DNA of 64,000 nucleotides, from positions 372,001-436,000 of the forward strand of contig NZ_JHUV01000008.1 of the NCBI RefSeq assembly GCF_000619805.1, given 5' to 3'. The notes beneath the pieces are model-generated. The model was given only the letters and a program-made list of their open reading frames with translations. It searched no databases and was not told the origin of the DNA. Below, piece by piece: positions 16,997 through 27,074 of this stretch. This stretch comes from Sulfurihydrogenibium subterraneum DSM 15120. Its GTDB lineage: Bacteria > Aquificota > Aquificia > Aquificales > Hydrogenothermaceae. Position 1 is the first letter of the stretch, and every line of letters begins with the position of its first letter. The position numbers were made by a program, and so were the translations under genes.

Positions 16997-17017
16997 AAGG
17001 GAGGATTAACCTCCCTT
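16997..17017 (-). terminator. Terminator after atpD
   Basis: A perfect 8-bp stem AAGGGAGG/CCTCCCTT with a 5-base loop, followed on the minus strand by TTTACATTT. It lies 8 bases after the atpD stop and fits an intrinsic terminator for the ATP synthase operon. Confidence 0.7.
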
Positions 17018-17024
17018 AAATCTA

Positions 17025-18449
<1,425 letters not shown>

Positions 18450-18469
18450 TTATATATCCTCCTTAATTT

Positions 18470-19348
18470 TTACTTTATTGCTTCAGCAGCGTTAATAATA
18501 TCTATAAGCTCTGTTGTAATAGCTTCTTGTCTTGCCTTATTAAATATGATAGTCCACTTTCTAATAGCTTCTCCAGCATTTTTAGTAGCATTATCCATTG
18601 CTATCATCCTTGCAGAATGTTCTGCAGTAGAAGATTCAACTAATGCTCTGTAAAGCTGAAAGTTAATGTACCTTTGGAGTAAGGAGCTTAAAACCTCTTC
18701 CTTAGAAGGCTCAATATTGTATATACTCATTTCATCATACTTTTTGCTGGAAGTTTCCTTAGGCTCTAATGGCAGAAGTCCTCTTATTTTTGTTTCATAA
18801 GTAGAAGATGTTATAAGCTCGTTGTTAATCAAATGAACTGCATCTGTCTTTTCTTCTATAAATCTAGAAGAGATAATTCCTCCCAGTAATGAGGTAAACG
18901 ACAGATTCATCTGATTTCTATAGACGTCTTCATAAGATGCAACAACATTTAAACCTTTATTTTTGAAAAAGTTAACCGCTTTTCTTCCGATTAAAATTAA
19001 ATTTACAGTTTTTCCCTCTGATTGAAAGTTCTGTATCTCTCTCCAAGTTGTTTTTAAAACGTTTGCGTTAAATGCCCCTGCAAGTCCTCTATCAGCTGTT
19101 ATAACGATAAGGTCTACATTTTTAACTTCTCTTTTTGCTAAAAGTGGATGAGCCTCTCTATCTATATATATAGAAAGGTCGGAAATAAGCTCATACAGCT
19201 TTTCAGAGTAAGGTCTTGTAGCATAAAGAAGGTTCTGGGCTTTCCTCAATTTAGCCGCAGAAACCATCTTCATTGCTGAAGTTATTCTTCTTGTATTTTT
19301 TATACCATTTATCTTTCTTTTAATATCCCTTGGCGATAACTTAGCCAT
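18470..19348 (-). CDS. atpG: ATP synthase F1 gamma subunit
   Basis: A 292-residue central-stalk subunit. N-terminal helix with SPRDIKRKINGIKNTRRITSA-type sequence and MVSAAKLRKAQ, a Rossmann-like middle (VITADRGLAGAFNANVL) and the long C-terminal helix with ARMIAMDNATKNA. It turns inside the alpha3-beta3 ring, linking proton flow to catalysis. The order alpha-gamma-beta is the standard one. Confidence 0.97.
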   Translation of the reverse strand: MAKLSPRDIKRKINGIKNTRRITSAMKMVSAAKLRKAQNLLYATRPYSEKLYELISDLSIYIDREAHPLLAKREVKNVDLIVITADRGLAGAFNANVLKTTWREIQNFQSEGKTVNLILIGRKAVNFFKNKGLNVVASYEDVYRNQMNLSFTSLLGGIISSRFIEEKTDAVHLINNELITSSTYETKIRGLLPLEPKETSSKKYDEMSIYNIEPSKEEVLSSLLQRYINFQLYRALVESSTAEHSARMIAMDNATKNAGEAIRKWTIIFNKARQEAITTELIDIINAAEAIK

Positions 19349-19359
19349 TTTTCATCTCC

Positions 19360-20874
19360 CTAAAATGCGACTTTTTGCTTAAATTCTTTAACAGCCGCAT
19401 CAAGTTTTGCTTTTATATCGTCTGACAATGCTTTTTCTCTTCTTATGGCTTCAAGGATGTCTGGCTTTTCTGTATCTAAGAAGGTGTAAAACTCTTTCTC
19501 AAACTTTTGAATCGCGTTTACAGGTACATCGTCTAGGTATCCCTGTCCTGCTATGTATATGATTGCTACTTGCTTTTCTACTGGAACAGGTTGGTTAGGA
19601 GGTTGTTTTAGGAGCTCAACCATTCTTTGACCTCTCGCAATTTGAGCTTGAGTTGCTTTATCAAGGTCTGATGCAAATTGAACGAATGCTTCAAGCTCTC
19701 TAAACTGAGCAAGGTCGAGTCTTAAAGTACCTGCCACCTGTTTCATAGCTTTTATTTGAGCAGCTCCACCAACCCTTGAAACAGAGATACCTACGTTAAT
19801 AGCAGGTCTTATACCTTTATAGAATAAATCTGCTTCAAGGAATATCTGACCATCAGTAATAGATATAACGTTTGTTGGTATGTATGCAGCAACGTCACCT
19901 GCTTGTGTCTCTATTATAGGTAAAGCAGTTAAAGAACCTGCTCCAAGTTCATCGTTTAGTTTAGCAGCTCTCTCTAATAATCTTGAGTGTAGGTAGAAAA
20001 CGTCTCCCGGATACGCTTCCCTTCCTGGGGGTCTTCTTAAGAGGAGTGATAACTGTCTGTAAGCGTAAGCGTGTTTTGTAAGGTCATCGTATATAACTAA
20101 AGCGTGCATTCCGTTGTCTCTGAAGTACTCACCTATTGTACATCCAACAAATGGAGCTATGTACTGCATTGTTGCAGGATCTGATGCTGTAGCAGCAACT
20201 ACTGTTGTATACTCCATTGCACCGTGTTTTTGTAATGTTTCAACTATATGGACAACGTTTGCTCTCTTTTGACCTATTGCTACATAAATACAGTAAACAC
20301 CCTGACCTTTTTGATTTAGTATAGTATCTATAGCAACAGTCGTTTTACCAGTTGCTCTATCTCCAATTATTAACTCCCTTTGTCCTCTACCTATTGGTAT
20401 CATTGCGTCAATTGCTTTGATACCTGTTTGAAGAGGTTCGTGAACTGATTTTCTTTTTACTACCCCTGGAGCAATCTTTTCAACAGGAGAGTAATATGCT
20501 ATATCAGTTAAAGGACCTTTTCCATCTATTGGGTTTCCAAGACCATCAACTACTCTTCCAAGAAGTCCTTTTCCTACTGGTATAGATAAAATTCTTCCTG
20601 TTCTTTTAACAACGCTACCTTCTCTTACGTTTACATCAGAACCAAGTAAAACCGCACCAACGTTATCTTCTTCAAGGTTGAATACAACACCAACACCACC
20701 GTTTTCGAACTCAAGCATCTCTCCCATCATAGCCTTTTCAAGACCGTAAATACGGGCAACACCGTCTCCCACCTGAATAACTGTTCCAATTTCTTCAAGT
20801 TTTGCAGAAACTTCAAACTCTTGAAGTTGCTTGTTTAATTGTTCTAAAACTTCATCAGCTCTTATCACAGACAT
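19360..20874 (-). CDS. atpA: ATP synthase F1 alpha subunit
   Basis: A 504-residue regulatory/structural F1 subunit. Walker [19 protein letters not shown] (about 170-187), [17 protein letters not shown] (Walker B), the arginine-finger segment [10 protein letters not shown] and the N-terminal delta-binding region are all intact. It binds nucleotide at the non-catalytic sites and forms the hexamer with beta. AGGAGG precedes the start. Confidence 0.98.
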   Translation of the reverse strand: MSVIRADEVLEQLNKQLQEFEVSAKLEEIGTVIQVGDGVARIYGLEKAMMGEMLEFENGGVGVVFNLEEDNVGAVLLGSDVNVREGSVVKRTGRILSIPVGKGLLGRVVDGLGNPIDGKGPLTDIAYYSPVEKIAPGVVKRKSVHEPLQTGIKAIDAMIPIGRGQRELIIGDRATGKTTVAIDTILNQKGQGVYCIYVAIGQKRANVVHIVETLQKHGAMEYTTVVAATASDPATMQYIAPFVGCTIGEYFRDNGMHALVIYDDLTKHAYAYRQLSLLLRRPPGREAYPGDVFYLHSRLLERAAKLNDELGAGSLTALPIIETQAGDVAAYIPTNVISITDGQIFLEADLFYKGIRPAINVGISVSRVGGAAQIKAMKQVAGTLRLDLAQFRELEAFVQFASDLDKATQAQIARGQRMVELLKQPPNQPVPVEKQVAIIYIAGQGYLDDVPVNAIQKFEKEFYTFLDTEKPDILEAIRREKALSDDIKAKLDAAVKEFKQKVAF

Positions 20875-20893
20875 CTATAAACCTCCTGTTATA

Positions 20894-21442
20894 TTAAAAT
20901 CTGGTTAATGTTCTTTCAAGTTGCTTTAAGTAATTTCTTACAGAAGTATCAAGTATATAACTTCCAGCTTTTATAACCGCACCACCAATTAAACTTTTAT
21001 CTTCTTTCACTGTAAACTCAATCTTTTTACCAATTTTAGACTCTAAAGAAGCTTTTATTCCATTTAGTAAGGATTCATCAATTGGATGAGCTGTAATAAC
21101 TTCCCCTTGAACTGTTGCAAAAAACTTTTCTACTTCAAATTTAAAAGCTTTGTTTAACTCTTTAATGATGTTTCCTTTATTTTCTCTTATAGATAGAAGA
21201 ATTAAAGATTTTACTTCTTCAGGTAAATTTAATGTAGTTAAAACTTTCAAGATAGCCTTTTCTTTCTCTTCTAAAGATACTGTCGGGCTTAAGACTAAGT
21301 TTCTAAAGTTTGAATTTGATTTGTAAAATAAAGAAAGAACATCTAAAGCCTTTGATGTGTTAGAAAGCTTCTCTTCATCATTTCCTAAAACTTTTATTAT
21401 CTTTTTAACAATGTTCTTTAAAAATTTTTTATCTACTTTCAA
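20894..21442 (-). CDS. atpH: ATP synthase delta subunit
   Basis: A 182-residue OSCP/delta protein that joins the peripheral stalk to the top of F1. The N-terminal six-helix bundle is followed by the C-terminal domain with the conserved pattern around KIEFTVKEDKSLIGGAVIKAG (position about 140-160, quoted in part) and ILDTSVRNYLKQL. Sequence is diverged, as usual for delta, but position between b and alpha and the C-terminal motif make the call secure. Confidence 0.93.
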   Translation of the reverse strand: MKVDKKFLKNIVKKIIKVLGNDEEKLSNTSKALDVLSLFYKSNSNFRNLVLSPTVSLEEKEKAILKVLTTLNLPEEVKSLILLSIRENKGNIIKELNKAFKFEVEKFFATVQGEVITAHPIDESLLNGIKASLESKIGKKIEFTVKEDKSLIGGAVIKAGSYILDTSVRNYLKQLERTLTRF

Positions 21443-21443
21443 C

Positions 21444-21980
21444 TTAAGCCTCCAACTCTTTTATTGTTTTGTTTATTATAGACTTAGTTGTTTCTGGGTC
21501 TACTTTTTGATTTAGTAAGTTTTGAGCCAACTCTAAAGCTTTTGAAGTTGCATACTTTTTAATCTTTAATTCTGCTCTTTTAATTTCTATATTTATAGTT
21601 TCTTTTGCCTGTGATTTTATTCTTTCTGCTATTTCATTTGCTTGAGCAATAGCGTGTTTTCTTTCATTTTCAGCTGTTTCTTTTGCAAGTCTTATCCCTT
21701 CTTCCAACTTATAGTTTGCTTCTTCTAATTTCCTTTTAGCTTCTTCTAAAGCTTTAATGCTATCTTCCTTAGCTTTTTGTGCTTCTAAAACCATATTGGA
21801 AACTGACTGTCTTCTGCTTTCTAGGAAATTTTTAATATGTTTTCCACCAAAGTAAGCAATCACACCTAAAAGAATTATAGTGTTAACTGCCTTCCAAAGT
21901 AAAACACCTGACTCTTCAGACCCTTCAGACGCAAAAGAAATTCCTACTATAAACAAACCCATTAAAAAAACTTTTTTCAT
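21444..21980 (-). CDS. atpF: ATP synthase F0 b subunit
   Basis: A 178-residue peripheral-stalk subunit. It begins with a signal-peptide-like segment (1-about 17, ending FASE), then a membrane helix (about 25-45) and a long charged helix rich in K, E and A that dimerises with b'. A cleavable-looking leader before the membrane helix is known in some b subunits. It overlaps the b' gene by 4 bases, which couples translation of the two stalk halves. Confidence 0.92.
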   Translation of the reverse strand: MKKVFLMGLFIVGISFASEGSEESGVLLWKAVNTIILLGVIAYFGGKHIKNFLESRRQSVSNMVLEAQKAKEDSIKALEEAKRKLEEANYKLEEGIRLAKETAENERKHAIAQANEIAERIKSQAKETINIEIKRAELKIKKYATSKALELAQNLLNQKVDPETTKSIINKTIKELEA

Positions 21981-22417
21981 GCTGCCTTCTCCTTGAGAGT
22001 TAGTTTATCAACTATTTTTTCAGCTATTTTTTCTATTGTTGTATCTAAAGCTTTTATTTCTATCTCAACTACTCTATCTATGTCTTTCTTAGCTTCTTCT
22101 ATCTCTTTCTCAGCTTCTTCTTGAGCTTTTCTTATAATATCAGCAACTATCTGATTTGTTTCTCTTGAAGACTCTTCTAATATCTTTTTACTCTCTTCTT
22201 TTACTTTTGACAAAATTGTATCAACTTCTTTTAGTATATCTTGAGCTTGTTTGTTATTGGCCTCAGCTTCTTCTAACAGCTTTTTAACTGCTGATTCTCT
22301 TTCTTCAAATGCTTGTAAATAAGGGTCAAAGTAGATTTTTTTCATTACGAACATAAATACTAAAAACAGTCCAAGTTGAATAAATAAGGTTTGGTCAAGA
22401 TTTATCCCTACGTGCAT
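21977..22417 (-). CDS. ATP synthase F0 b' subunit
   Basis: A 146-residue second b-type stalk protein: N-terminal membrane helix (about 5-25), FDPYLQAFEERE and then a coiled coil. I place the start at the ATG preceded by AAGGAGGAG with a 3-6 base gap (position 22417); an upstream in-frame ATG would add 9 residues and has no site. Paired unequal b and b' genes are typical of cyanobacteria, chloroplasts and Aquificota. This is the first gene of the operon; F0 a and c are not encoded here. Confidence 0.92.
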   Translation of the reverse strand: MHVGINLDQTLFIQLGLFLVFMFVMKKIYFDPYLQAFEERESAVKKLLEEAEANNKQAQDILKEVDTILSKVKEESKKILEESSRETNQIVADIIRKAQEEAEKEIEEAKKDIDRVVEIEIKALDTTIEKIAEKIVDKLTLKEKAA

Positions 22418-22446
22418 AAACTCCTCCTTCTTTGTAAATATCACAT

Positions 22447-22452
22447 ATTATA
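22447..22452 (-). promoter_or_regulatory. -10 element of the ATP synthase operon promoter
   Basis: A perfect TATAAT on the minus strand 30 bases before the b' start. I see no good -35 at the proper spacing. It faces away from the nuoG promoter in the same 108-base divergent spacer. Confidence 0.45.
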
Positions 22453-22463
22453 ATATCAGAAAA

Positions 22464-22493
22464 TTAGAATAAATTCAAAATTTTTGTTATAAT
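22464..22493 (+). promoter_or_regulatory. nuoG promoter
   Basis: TATAAT (22488-22493) preceded by TGT, an extended -10, with a weak TTAGAA (22464-22469, spacer 18) as -35. The predicted transcript start near 22500 leaves a very short leader before nuoG. Confidence 0.6.
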
Positions 22494-22525
22494 GCTTTAA
22501 AGTTCAAGCTATGGGGTTAAAACCT

Positions 22526-24406
22526 ATGGAAAAAGTAAACGTAAAGATAGATGGTATTGAGATACAAGTTAACAAAGGCACAACAGTTTTAGAAGCTGCA
22601 AAAAAAATCAACAAACTAATACCTACATTCTGCTACCACGAAAAACTGCCTATCTTTGGTGGTTGTAGAATGTGCCTTGTTTACGACGTAAAAGCTAAAA
22701 GAAGCATAATTGCCTGTGGTAGTTATGTATACGAAGGAATGGAGATAGAAACAGAAAATGATAAAGTAAAAGAAGATAGAAAGTTTATTTTAGAGATGCT
22801 TTTTACAAGACATCCTCTTGACTGTCCTATATGTGATAAAGCTGGAGAATGTGACCTTCAAAACTGGGGAACTTACTGGGGTCCTCAAAATACAGTTTTA
22901 CCTATAACCCCTTATGAAAAGATAAGAGAAGAAGTTGACTGGGAAAGTGATTATCTTGAATATATATCTAACAGATGTGTTTTATGTATGAAATGTGTTA
23001 GTGTTTGCGATAATATAAACCAGTCTCATTCTATTTATCCACTTGAAAGGGCTTTTGAAACTTTAATAGCGCCTGTTAATAAACCTATGGATACCACCAG
23101 CTGTGAGATGTGTGGTTTGTGTGTTGATATATGTCCTGTTGGTGCAATAATATTTAGACCTTTTAAGTTTAATGCTCGTCCCTGGCTTTTAAATGAAACA
23201 TTTACCCATTGTAGCTTATGTAGTTTAGGCTGTTCAGTTGTAATAGACCACGACGGTAAAAAAGTTTTTAGAATAAGAAGTACAGCTGAGCTGGAAGTAT
23301 GCGCAAAACCCTACTTAGGTTATGATGCTTTTAACACAAACAGATTAAAAAGTCCAAAGATTAACGGAGAAAACACATCTTTAGACAACGCTTTAAAGTA
23401 CGTTGCAGAAACAGTAAACAAAAATCCTTCAAAAACAGCTGTTATTGTATCTCCTTACCTTTCAAACGAAGTATTAGAAAGTATAAACAGCCTTGGATTA
23501 ATTACAACCTCTATTATCACTTTAGATATTGTTCCACTTCTTGAAGGTTTTGGAGATTACAAACCTCCTACTGAAGAAGAGATAAAAAATGCAAACCACT
23601 ACATAGTTATAGGAGATGATATAACCCTGACCAATCCTGTTTTAACTTACTACATGAAGAAAAAAGTTGTGTACATAGGAGAAAATTTAGGAAGAATAAA
23701 GAAGCTGTATCCTCACTTTATACAGGCTAAAGGTAGAGATATTATAGAAAAAATAAAAGAAGTAGCACAAGAAGGTAGCGTAATAGTTTACTCATCTTAC
23801 TTTTATGGAGAAGATGCAAAGTATTTAGGAGAAGTCCTTAAAAATCTTGAAGTTGAAAAAGGCTGTAAAATTGTAATATCTCCACCATACTCAAACGCTT
23901 TTGGAGTTATAAACAACATTAAAAACATTTACCCCATAACTAAAATCTTTGAAAAAGTTTTATCGGGTGAGATAGAAAACTTAATAATCTTTGGAGAAGA
24001 AATCTCTCTAATAGTAGAAGAAGAAAAGCTTAAAGAGATATTAGGTAAATTAAAATTAAAAGCTATATTTACACCTTTTGAAGATGGACTGGCTTTAACA
24101 AGTGATGTAGTAATATCATTAAATACTTGGATAGAGGAAGATGGACACTACGACTTTATAACAGGTCAAAGAAAATCAAAAACTTCTATAAAATCCCCAT
24201 ATAAAAACACAGATATTATAAACAGATTAAAAGGAATGTTGAAGGTAGATAAAGTTAATATAGAATCAAAACCTTACGATGACTCAATTCCAGATTGGAT
24301 AGTAAGGTATCAACCAGATATATGGGACTGCTCTTACTTTTCTTTAAGGTCAGAAAATCTTACAAACTGGAAATTAAAAAATATTGGGGTGTTAGATGAA
24401 TATTAA
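22526..24406 (+). CDS. nuoG: NADH-quinone oxidoreductase subunit G
   Basis: A 626-residue iron-sulfur subunit of complex I. Order: plant-type 2Fe-2S domain (CYHEKLPIFGGCRMC), His-Cys cluster domain (HPLDCPICDKAGECDLQ), two 4Fe-4S motifs (CVLCMKCVSVC and CEMCGLCVDICPVG), the CSLCSLGC..VC set for an N7-type cluster and a molybdopterin-fold domain without obvious cofactor site. Start at 22526 because MEKVNVKIDG matches the family N-terminus; an in-frame ATG at 22511 would add five residues. Other nuo genes are not adjacent, so this subunit is encoded away from the main cluster; a related NAD-dependent hydrogenase or formate dehydrogenase subunit is the alternative. Confidence 0.85.
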   Translation: MEKVNVKIDGIEIQVNKGTTVLEAAKKINKLIPTFCYHEKLPIFGGCRMCLVYDVKAKRSIIACGSYVYEGMEIETENDKVKEDRKFILEMLFTRHPLDCPICDKAGECDLQNWGTYWGPQNTVLPITPYEKIREEVDWESDYLEYISNRCVLCMKCVSVCDNINQSHSIYPLERAFETLIAPVNKPMDTTSCEMCGLCVDICPVGAIIFRPFKFNARPWLLNETFTHCSLCSLGCSVVIDHDGKKVFRIRSTAELEVCAKPYLGYDAFNTNRLKSPKINGENTSLDNALKYVAETVNKNPSKTAVIVSPYLSNEVLESINSLGLITTSIITLDIVPLLEGFGDYKPPTEEEIKNANHYIVIGDDITLTNPVLTYYMKKKVVYIGENLGRIKKLYPHFIQAKGRDIIEKIKEVAQEGSVIVYSSYFYGEDAKYLGEVLKNLEVEKGCKIVISPPYSNAFGVINNIKNIYPITKIFEKVLSGEIENLIIFGEEISLIVEEEKLKEILGKLKLKAIFTPFEDGLALTSDVVISLNTWIEEDGHYDFITGQRKSKTSIKSPYKNTDIINRLKGMLKVDKVNIESKPYDDSIPDWIVRYQPDIWDCSYFSLRSENLTNWKLKNIGVLDEY

Positions 24407-25556
24407 AATAGGTGTTGCAAAGGCTGGGATAAAACCATCAGGAGATTACGATATACTTGTTGTTAAATTTCCTCCTTCTGTTTACAGTGGAATGTTTACT
24501 CAAAACTCTTTGGCTGCAGCTCCAGTTTTGTACGATAGGTTAGTTTGCGAGATACAGGATAAAATATCAGCTTTGGTTATAAACAGTGGAAATGCAAACG
24601 CAGCAACAGGTCAAAAAGGTTTTGAAAATGCTGAAAAAATGGCAATAATTACCGCAGAGTGTTTAGGTTTAGATAAATCAGAAGTTATGGTGTTTTCAAC
24701 AGGTGTGATAGGCGTTCAGCTTCCTATGGATAAAGTGGAAAATGGCATAAAACAAGCCTGCCAAAACCTTCAAGATTTAGATTTAGAATTGGCAGCAAGA
24801 GCTATATCTACAACAGATGCTTTTTATAAGTACTATGAGACAACTGGAATGATAGATGGAGAAGTCTTTACCGTAAAAGGTATAGCAAAAGGTGCAGGAA
24901 TGATACATCCTAATATGGCAACTATGCTTGCTTACATATTTACAGATGTTAAAATAGATAAAAACCTTTTAGACAAAGCTACAAAACTTGTTGTAGATAG
25001 GACTTTTAACTCAATATCAGTAGATGGATGTGAGAGTACAAACGACAGTTTTGTAGTAGTTGCAACAGGAGAGTCAAACGTTGAGATAAATGATTCAAAC
25101 AGAGTTTACTTTGCAAAAAAGCTATATGAAGTGGCTTTAGAACTTGCAAAAATGATCGTTAAAGATGGAGAAGGTGCTACAAAACTTATAGAGATAAACG
25201 TATTCCAAGCATCTTCAAAAGAAGAAGCTAAAAAAGTCGCAGAAGCTATAGCGACATCAAACCTTTTTAAAACTGCAATGTTTGGAAACGACCCAAACTG
25301 GGGAAGAATACTTTCAGCTGTAGGACAGCTCCACTTAGATATAGATTTTTCAAAAGTCAAACTTTATCTGGGAGATTTTTTACTTTACAATGGAGAGCCG
25401 ATGGAATTTGATAGACCATCAGCTATTGATTACTTAAAAAATAATAAAGAGATTGTTATAAACCTCTACCTTGGTAGAGGCGAAGAAGAATGGACTTTCT
25501 ACACCTGTGATTTAGGCTACAAGTATGTAGAGATAAACGCAGAATATACTACCTAA
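24396..25556 (+). CDS. argJ: Glutamate N-acetyltransferase / amino-acid acetyltransferase ArgJ
   Basis: A 386-residue ornithine acetyltransferase of arginine synthesis that recycles acetyl groups from N-acetylornithine to glutamate. The proenzyme cuts itself at the Ala-Thr bond in [10 protein letters not shown] (near residue 180), making alpha and beta chains; this site and [10 protein letters not shown] are intact. [10 protein letters not shown] (about 64-73) is also present. It overlaps nuoG by 11 bases. ArgC, another step of the pathway, is encoded at about 39 kb. Confidence 0.96.
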   Translation: MNIKIGVAKAGIKPSGDYDILVVKFPPSVYSGMFTQNSLAAAPVLYDRLVCEIQDKISALVINSGNANAATGQKGFENAEKMAIITAECLGLDKSEVMVFSTGVIGVQLPMDKVENGIKQACQNLQDLDLELAARAISTTDAFYKYYETTGMIDGEVFTVKGIAKGAGMIHPNMATMLAYIFTDVKIDKNLLDKATKLVVDRTFNSISVDGCESTNDSFVVVATGESNVEINDSNRVYFAKKLYEVALELAKMIVKDGEGATKLIEINVFQASSKEEAKKVAEAIATSNLFKTAMFGNDPNWGRILSAVGQLHLDIDFSKVKLYLGDFLLYNGEPMEFDRPSAIDYLKNNKEIVINLYLGRGEEEWTFYTCDLGYKYVEINAEYTT

Positions 25557-25738
25557 ACCTTCCTAAACTCTTTCTTTGAGTAGTTACAAACAGGACATCT
25601 CCATTTATCCGGAAGGTCTATAAACTCTATCCCCGGAGAGATAAGATTTATCTCATCTCCTTTCTCCGGGTCATACACGTATCCACAAACTCTACATCTA
25701 TACTTTACATTACTTTCTTTCTTCAGCAGCACCTTCAT
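25553..25738 (-). CDS. Rubredoxin
   Basis: A 61-residue one-iron electron carrier. Two CxxC pairs, [16 protein letters not shown] and [13 protein letters not shown], bind the iron. The N-terminal 10 residues are longer than usual because the apparent ATG lies inside the end of the upstream Fe-S gene (29-base overlap); a shorter product is possible. Coupling with that gene suggests the two work in the same electron chain. In related microaerophiles rubredoxins also feed oxygen-detoxifying enzymes. Confidence 0.92.
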   Translation of the reverse strand: MKVLLKKESNVKYRCRVCGYVYDPEKGDEINLISPGIEFIDLPDKWRCPVCNYSKKEFRKV

Positions 25739-26966
25739 CTTCTAATCTCTCCGCTAAATATTCAGCTAAATGCATTACTTTAACATTTTTATAATCACCA
25801 TGCTTATACATTCCATCAGCAAGATTTAAAACACATCCCGGACAGTCGCTTAAAACATAAGTTGCCTGAGTTTTTTTCAAGTCTTCTATCTTTCTTTTTT
25901 GGAGTTCAGATGCTACTTCGTAGTTTGCAACAGAGAAGTATCCCGCAAACCCGCAACACATCATTGCCTCTTCCCCTTCTACATAATTTGCATCTTTAAC
26001 ATTCTTTAAAACATTTCTATAAACGTTAGGGTCTGTTTTCATCGCTGTGTAAGAATGGCACGGAAAGTGGAACGTTACTTTTTCTCCTTTACCTCTAAAC
26101 GTAAAAAATCCTTCCTCTTCTAATATTTCCGCAAAGTCTTTAACAGGGTACTTATACTCTTCTTTTAGAGCTCCACCACATGTTGGACACGCAACCACTA
26201 TGTAATCAAATTGGTATTTATCTATCTCTTGTTTATTATGCTTCATAAGTTTATTAAAAGAATCTATCTCGCCACTGTAAAGGTGAGGAGCTCCACAACA
26301 TCTTATATCCTTTGGAACAACTACATCGTATCCAGCCTTTTCCATAAGCTTTAAAACACTTTCTCCAACTTTTCCTTGAAATGCATCTATCATACATCCA
26401 GTAAAAAATAAAAGTTTACCTTTTGATTTTTCTGATTTTACCTCTTTACCTCTCAGACCAAAAGGTTTTGCAGAAGGCTTTGGCATAAGTTTAGCGTACT
26501 TAGGAATACCTACATCTATATAAACTGCGTTATACTCGGGCACTTCTTTGCCAAGCATTTTTCCGTAAGCTTCCATTAGAGCAGGAGCAAATTTCATTCC
26601 TATTTTTGTAAGAGGATTACCCATCATTGCAAGACCTTTAAAAACAACATTTTTAAAGTAATCCTTTTTACTTTTTTCTTTTGCCATATTTCTGGCTCTA
26701 AACATTATCTCTTTATACTCTACTTCATTAGGGCATATCCATTCACATCTTCTACACATAGCACATTGGTTCCACTGAGCTGCTATCTCTTCCGTTAAAG
26801 GAAGTACTCCGTCAACTACAGCCTCAGCCAGAGCTAACCTTCCCCTTGGAGAAGACCTTTCCTCTTTAACAACAGAGTAAGTTGGGCAAACTTGACGGCA
26901 AGCTGAACATTTGACACACTGATGGGCAAGCTCTATACTAAGTTTAGGCTCTATGTAATGGCTCAT
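25710..26966 (-). CDS. Fe-S oxidoreductase with two CCG domains (GlpC/HdrB/GlcF-like)
   Basis: A 418-residue protein. Two ferredoxin-type 4Fe-4S motifs, [12 protein letters not shown] (near residue 17) and [12 protein letters not shown] (near 66), are followed by two cysteine-rich CCG domains with CCGAPH (about 230) and CCGFAG plus CPGC (about 355-395). This layout is shared by GlpC, GlcF, LldE and HdrD-type subunits that pass electrons from a dehydrogenase to quinone or disulfide. No flavin dehydrogenase partner is adjacent; only rubredoxin follows. Start at 26966 chosen for the AGGAGAG site 6 bases upstream. Substrate unknown. Confidence 0.82.
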   Translation of the reverse strand: MSHYIEPKLSIELAHQCVKCSACRQVCPTYSVVKEERSSPRGRLALAEAVVDGVLPLTEEIAAQWNQCAMCRRCEWICPNEVEYKEIMFRARNMAKEKSKKDYFKNVVFKGLAMMGNPLTKIGMKFAPALMEAYGKMLGKEVPEYNAVYIDVGIPKYAKLMPKPSAKPFGLRGKEVKSEKSKGKLLFFTGCMIDAFQGKVGESVLKLMEKAGYDVVVPKDIRCCGAPHLYSGEIDSFNKLMKHNKQEIDKYQFDYIVVACPTCGGALKEEYKYPVKDFAEILEEEGFFTFRGKGEKVTFHFPCHSYTAMKTDPNVYRNVLKNVKDANYVEGEEAMMCCGFAGYFSVANYEVASELQKRKIEDLKKTQATYVLSDCPGCVLNLADGMYKHGDYKNVKVMHLAEYLAERLEDEGAAEERK

Positions 26967-26995
26967 TAAACTCTCTCCTAAAATCAAGTTGTCTT

Positions 26996-27049
26996 AAAAA
27001 TCTATATTAGTTAGCAATTATTTACAATAACTAATATCATAAGATTTTT
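26996..27049 (-). terminator. Long inverted repeat at the 3' border of the restriction-modification locus
   Basis: A 10-bp perfect inner stem (27004-27013 with 27028-27037) is extended by an 8-bp outer stem AAAAATCT/AGATTTTT (26996-27003 with 27042-27049) separated by a 4-base bulge. It lies between the stop of the restriction gene and the start of the Fe-S gene, both on the minus strand. It probably ends the restriction transcript; the stem is all A/T apart from a few positions, so a protein-binding or border role is also possible. Confidence 0.5.
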
Positions 27050-27074
27050 ATTATTTACTTGAATTTAAAGTTAT

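Noticed and set aside
26996-27049. CRISPR-like or transposon end at the border of the restriction locus
   Set aside because: There is a single inverted repeat without spaced copies, no transposase and no matching end or target duplication at 33.8 kb that I could find.
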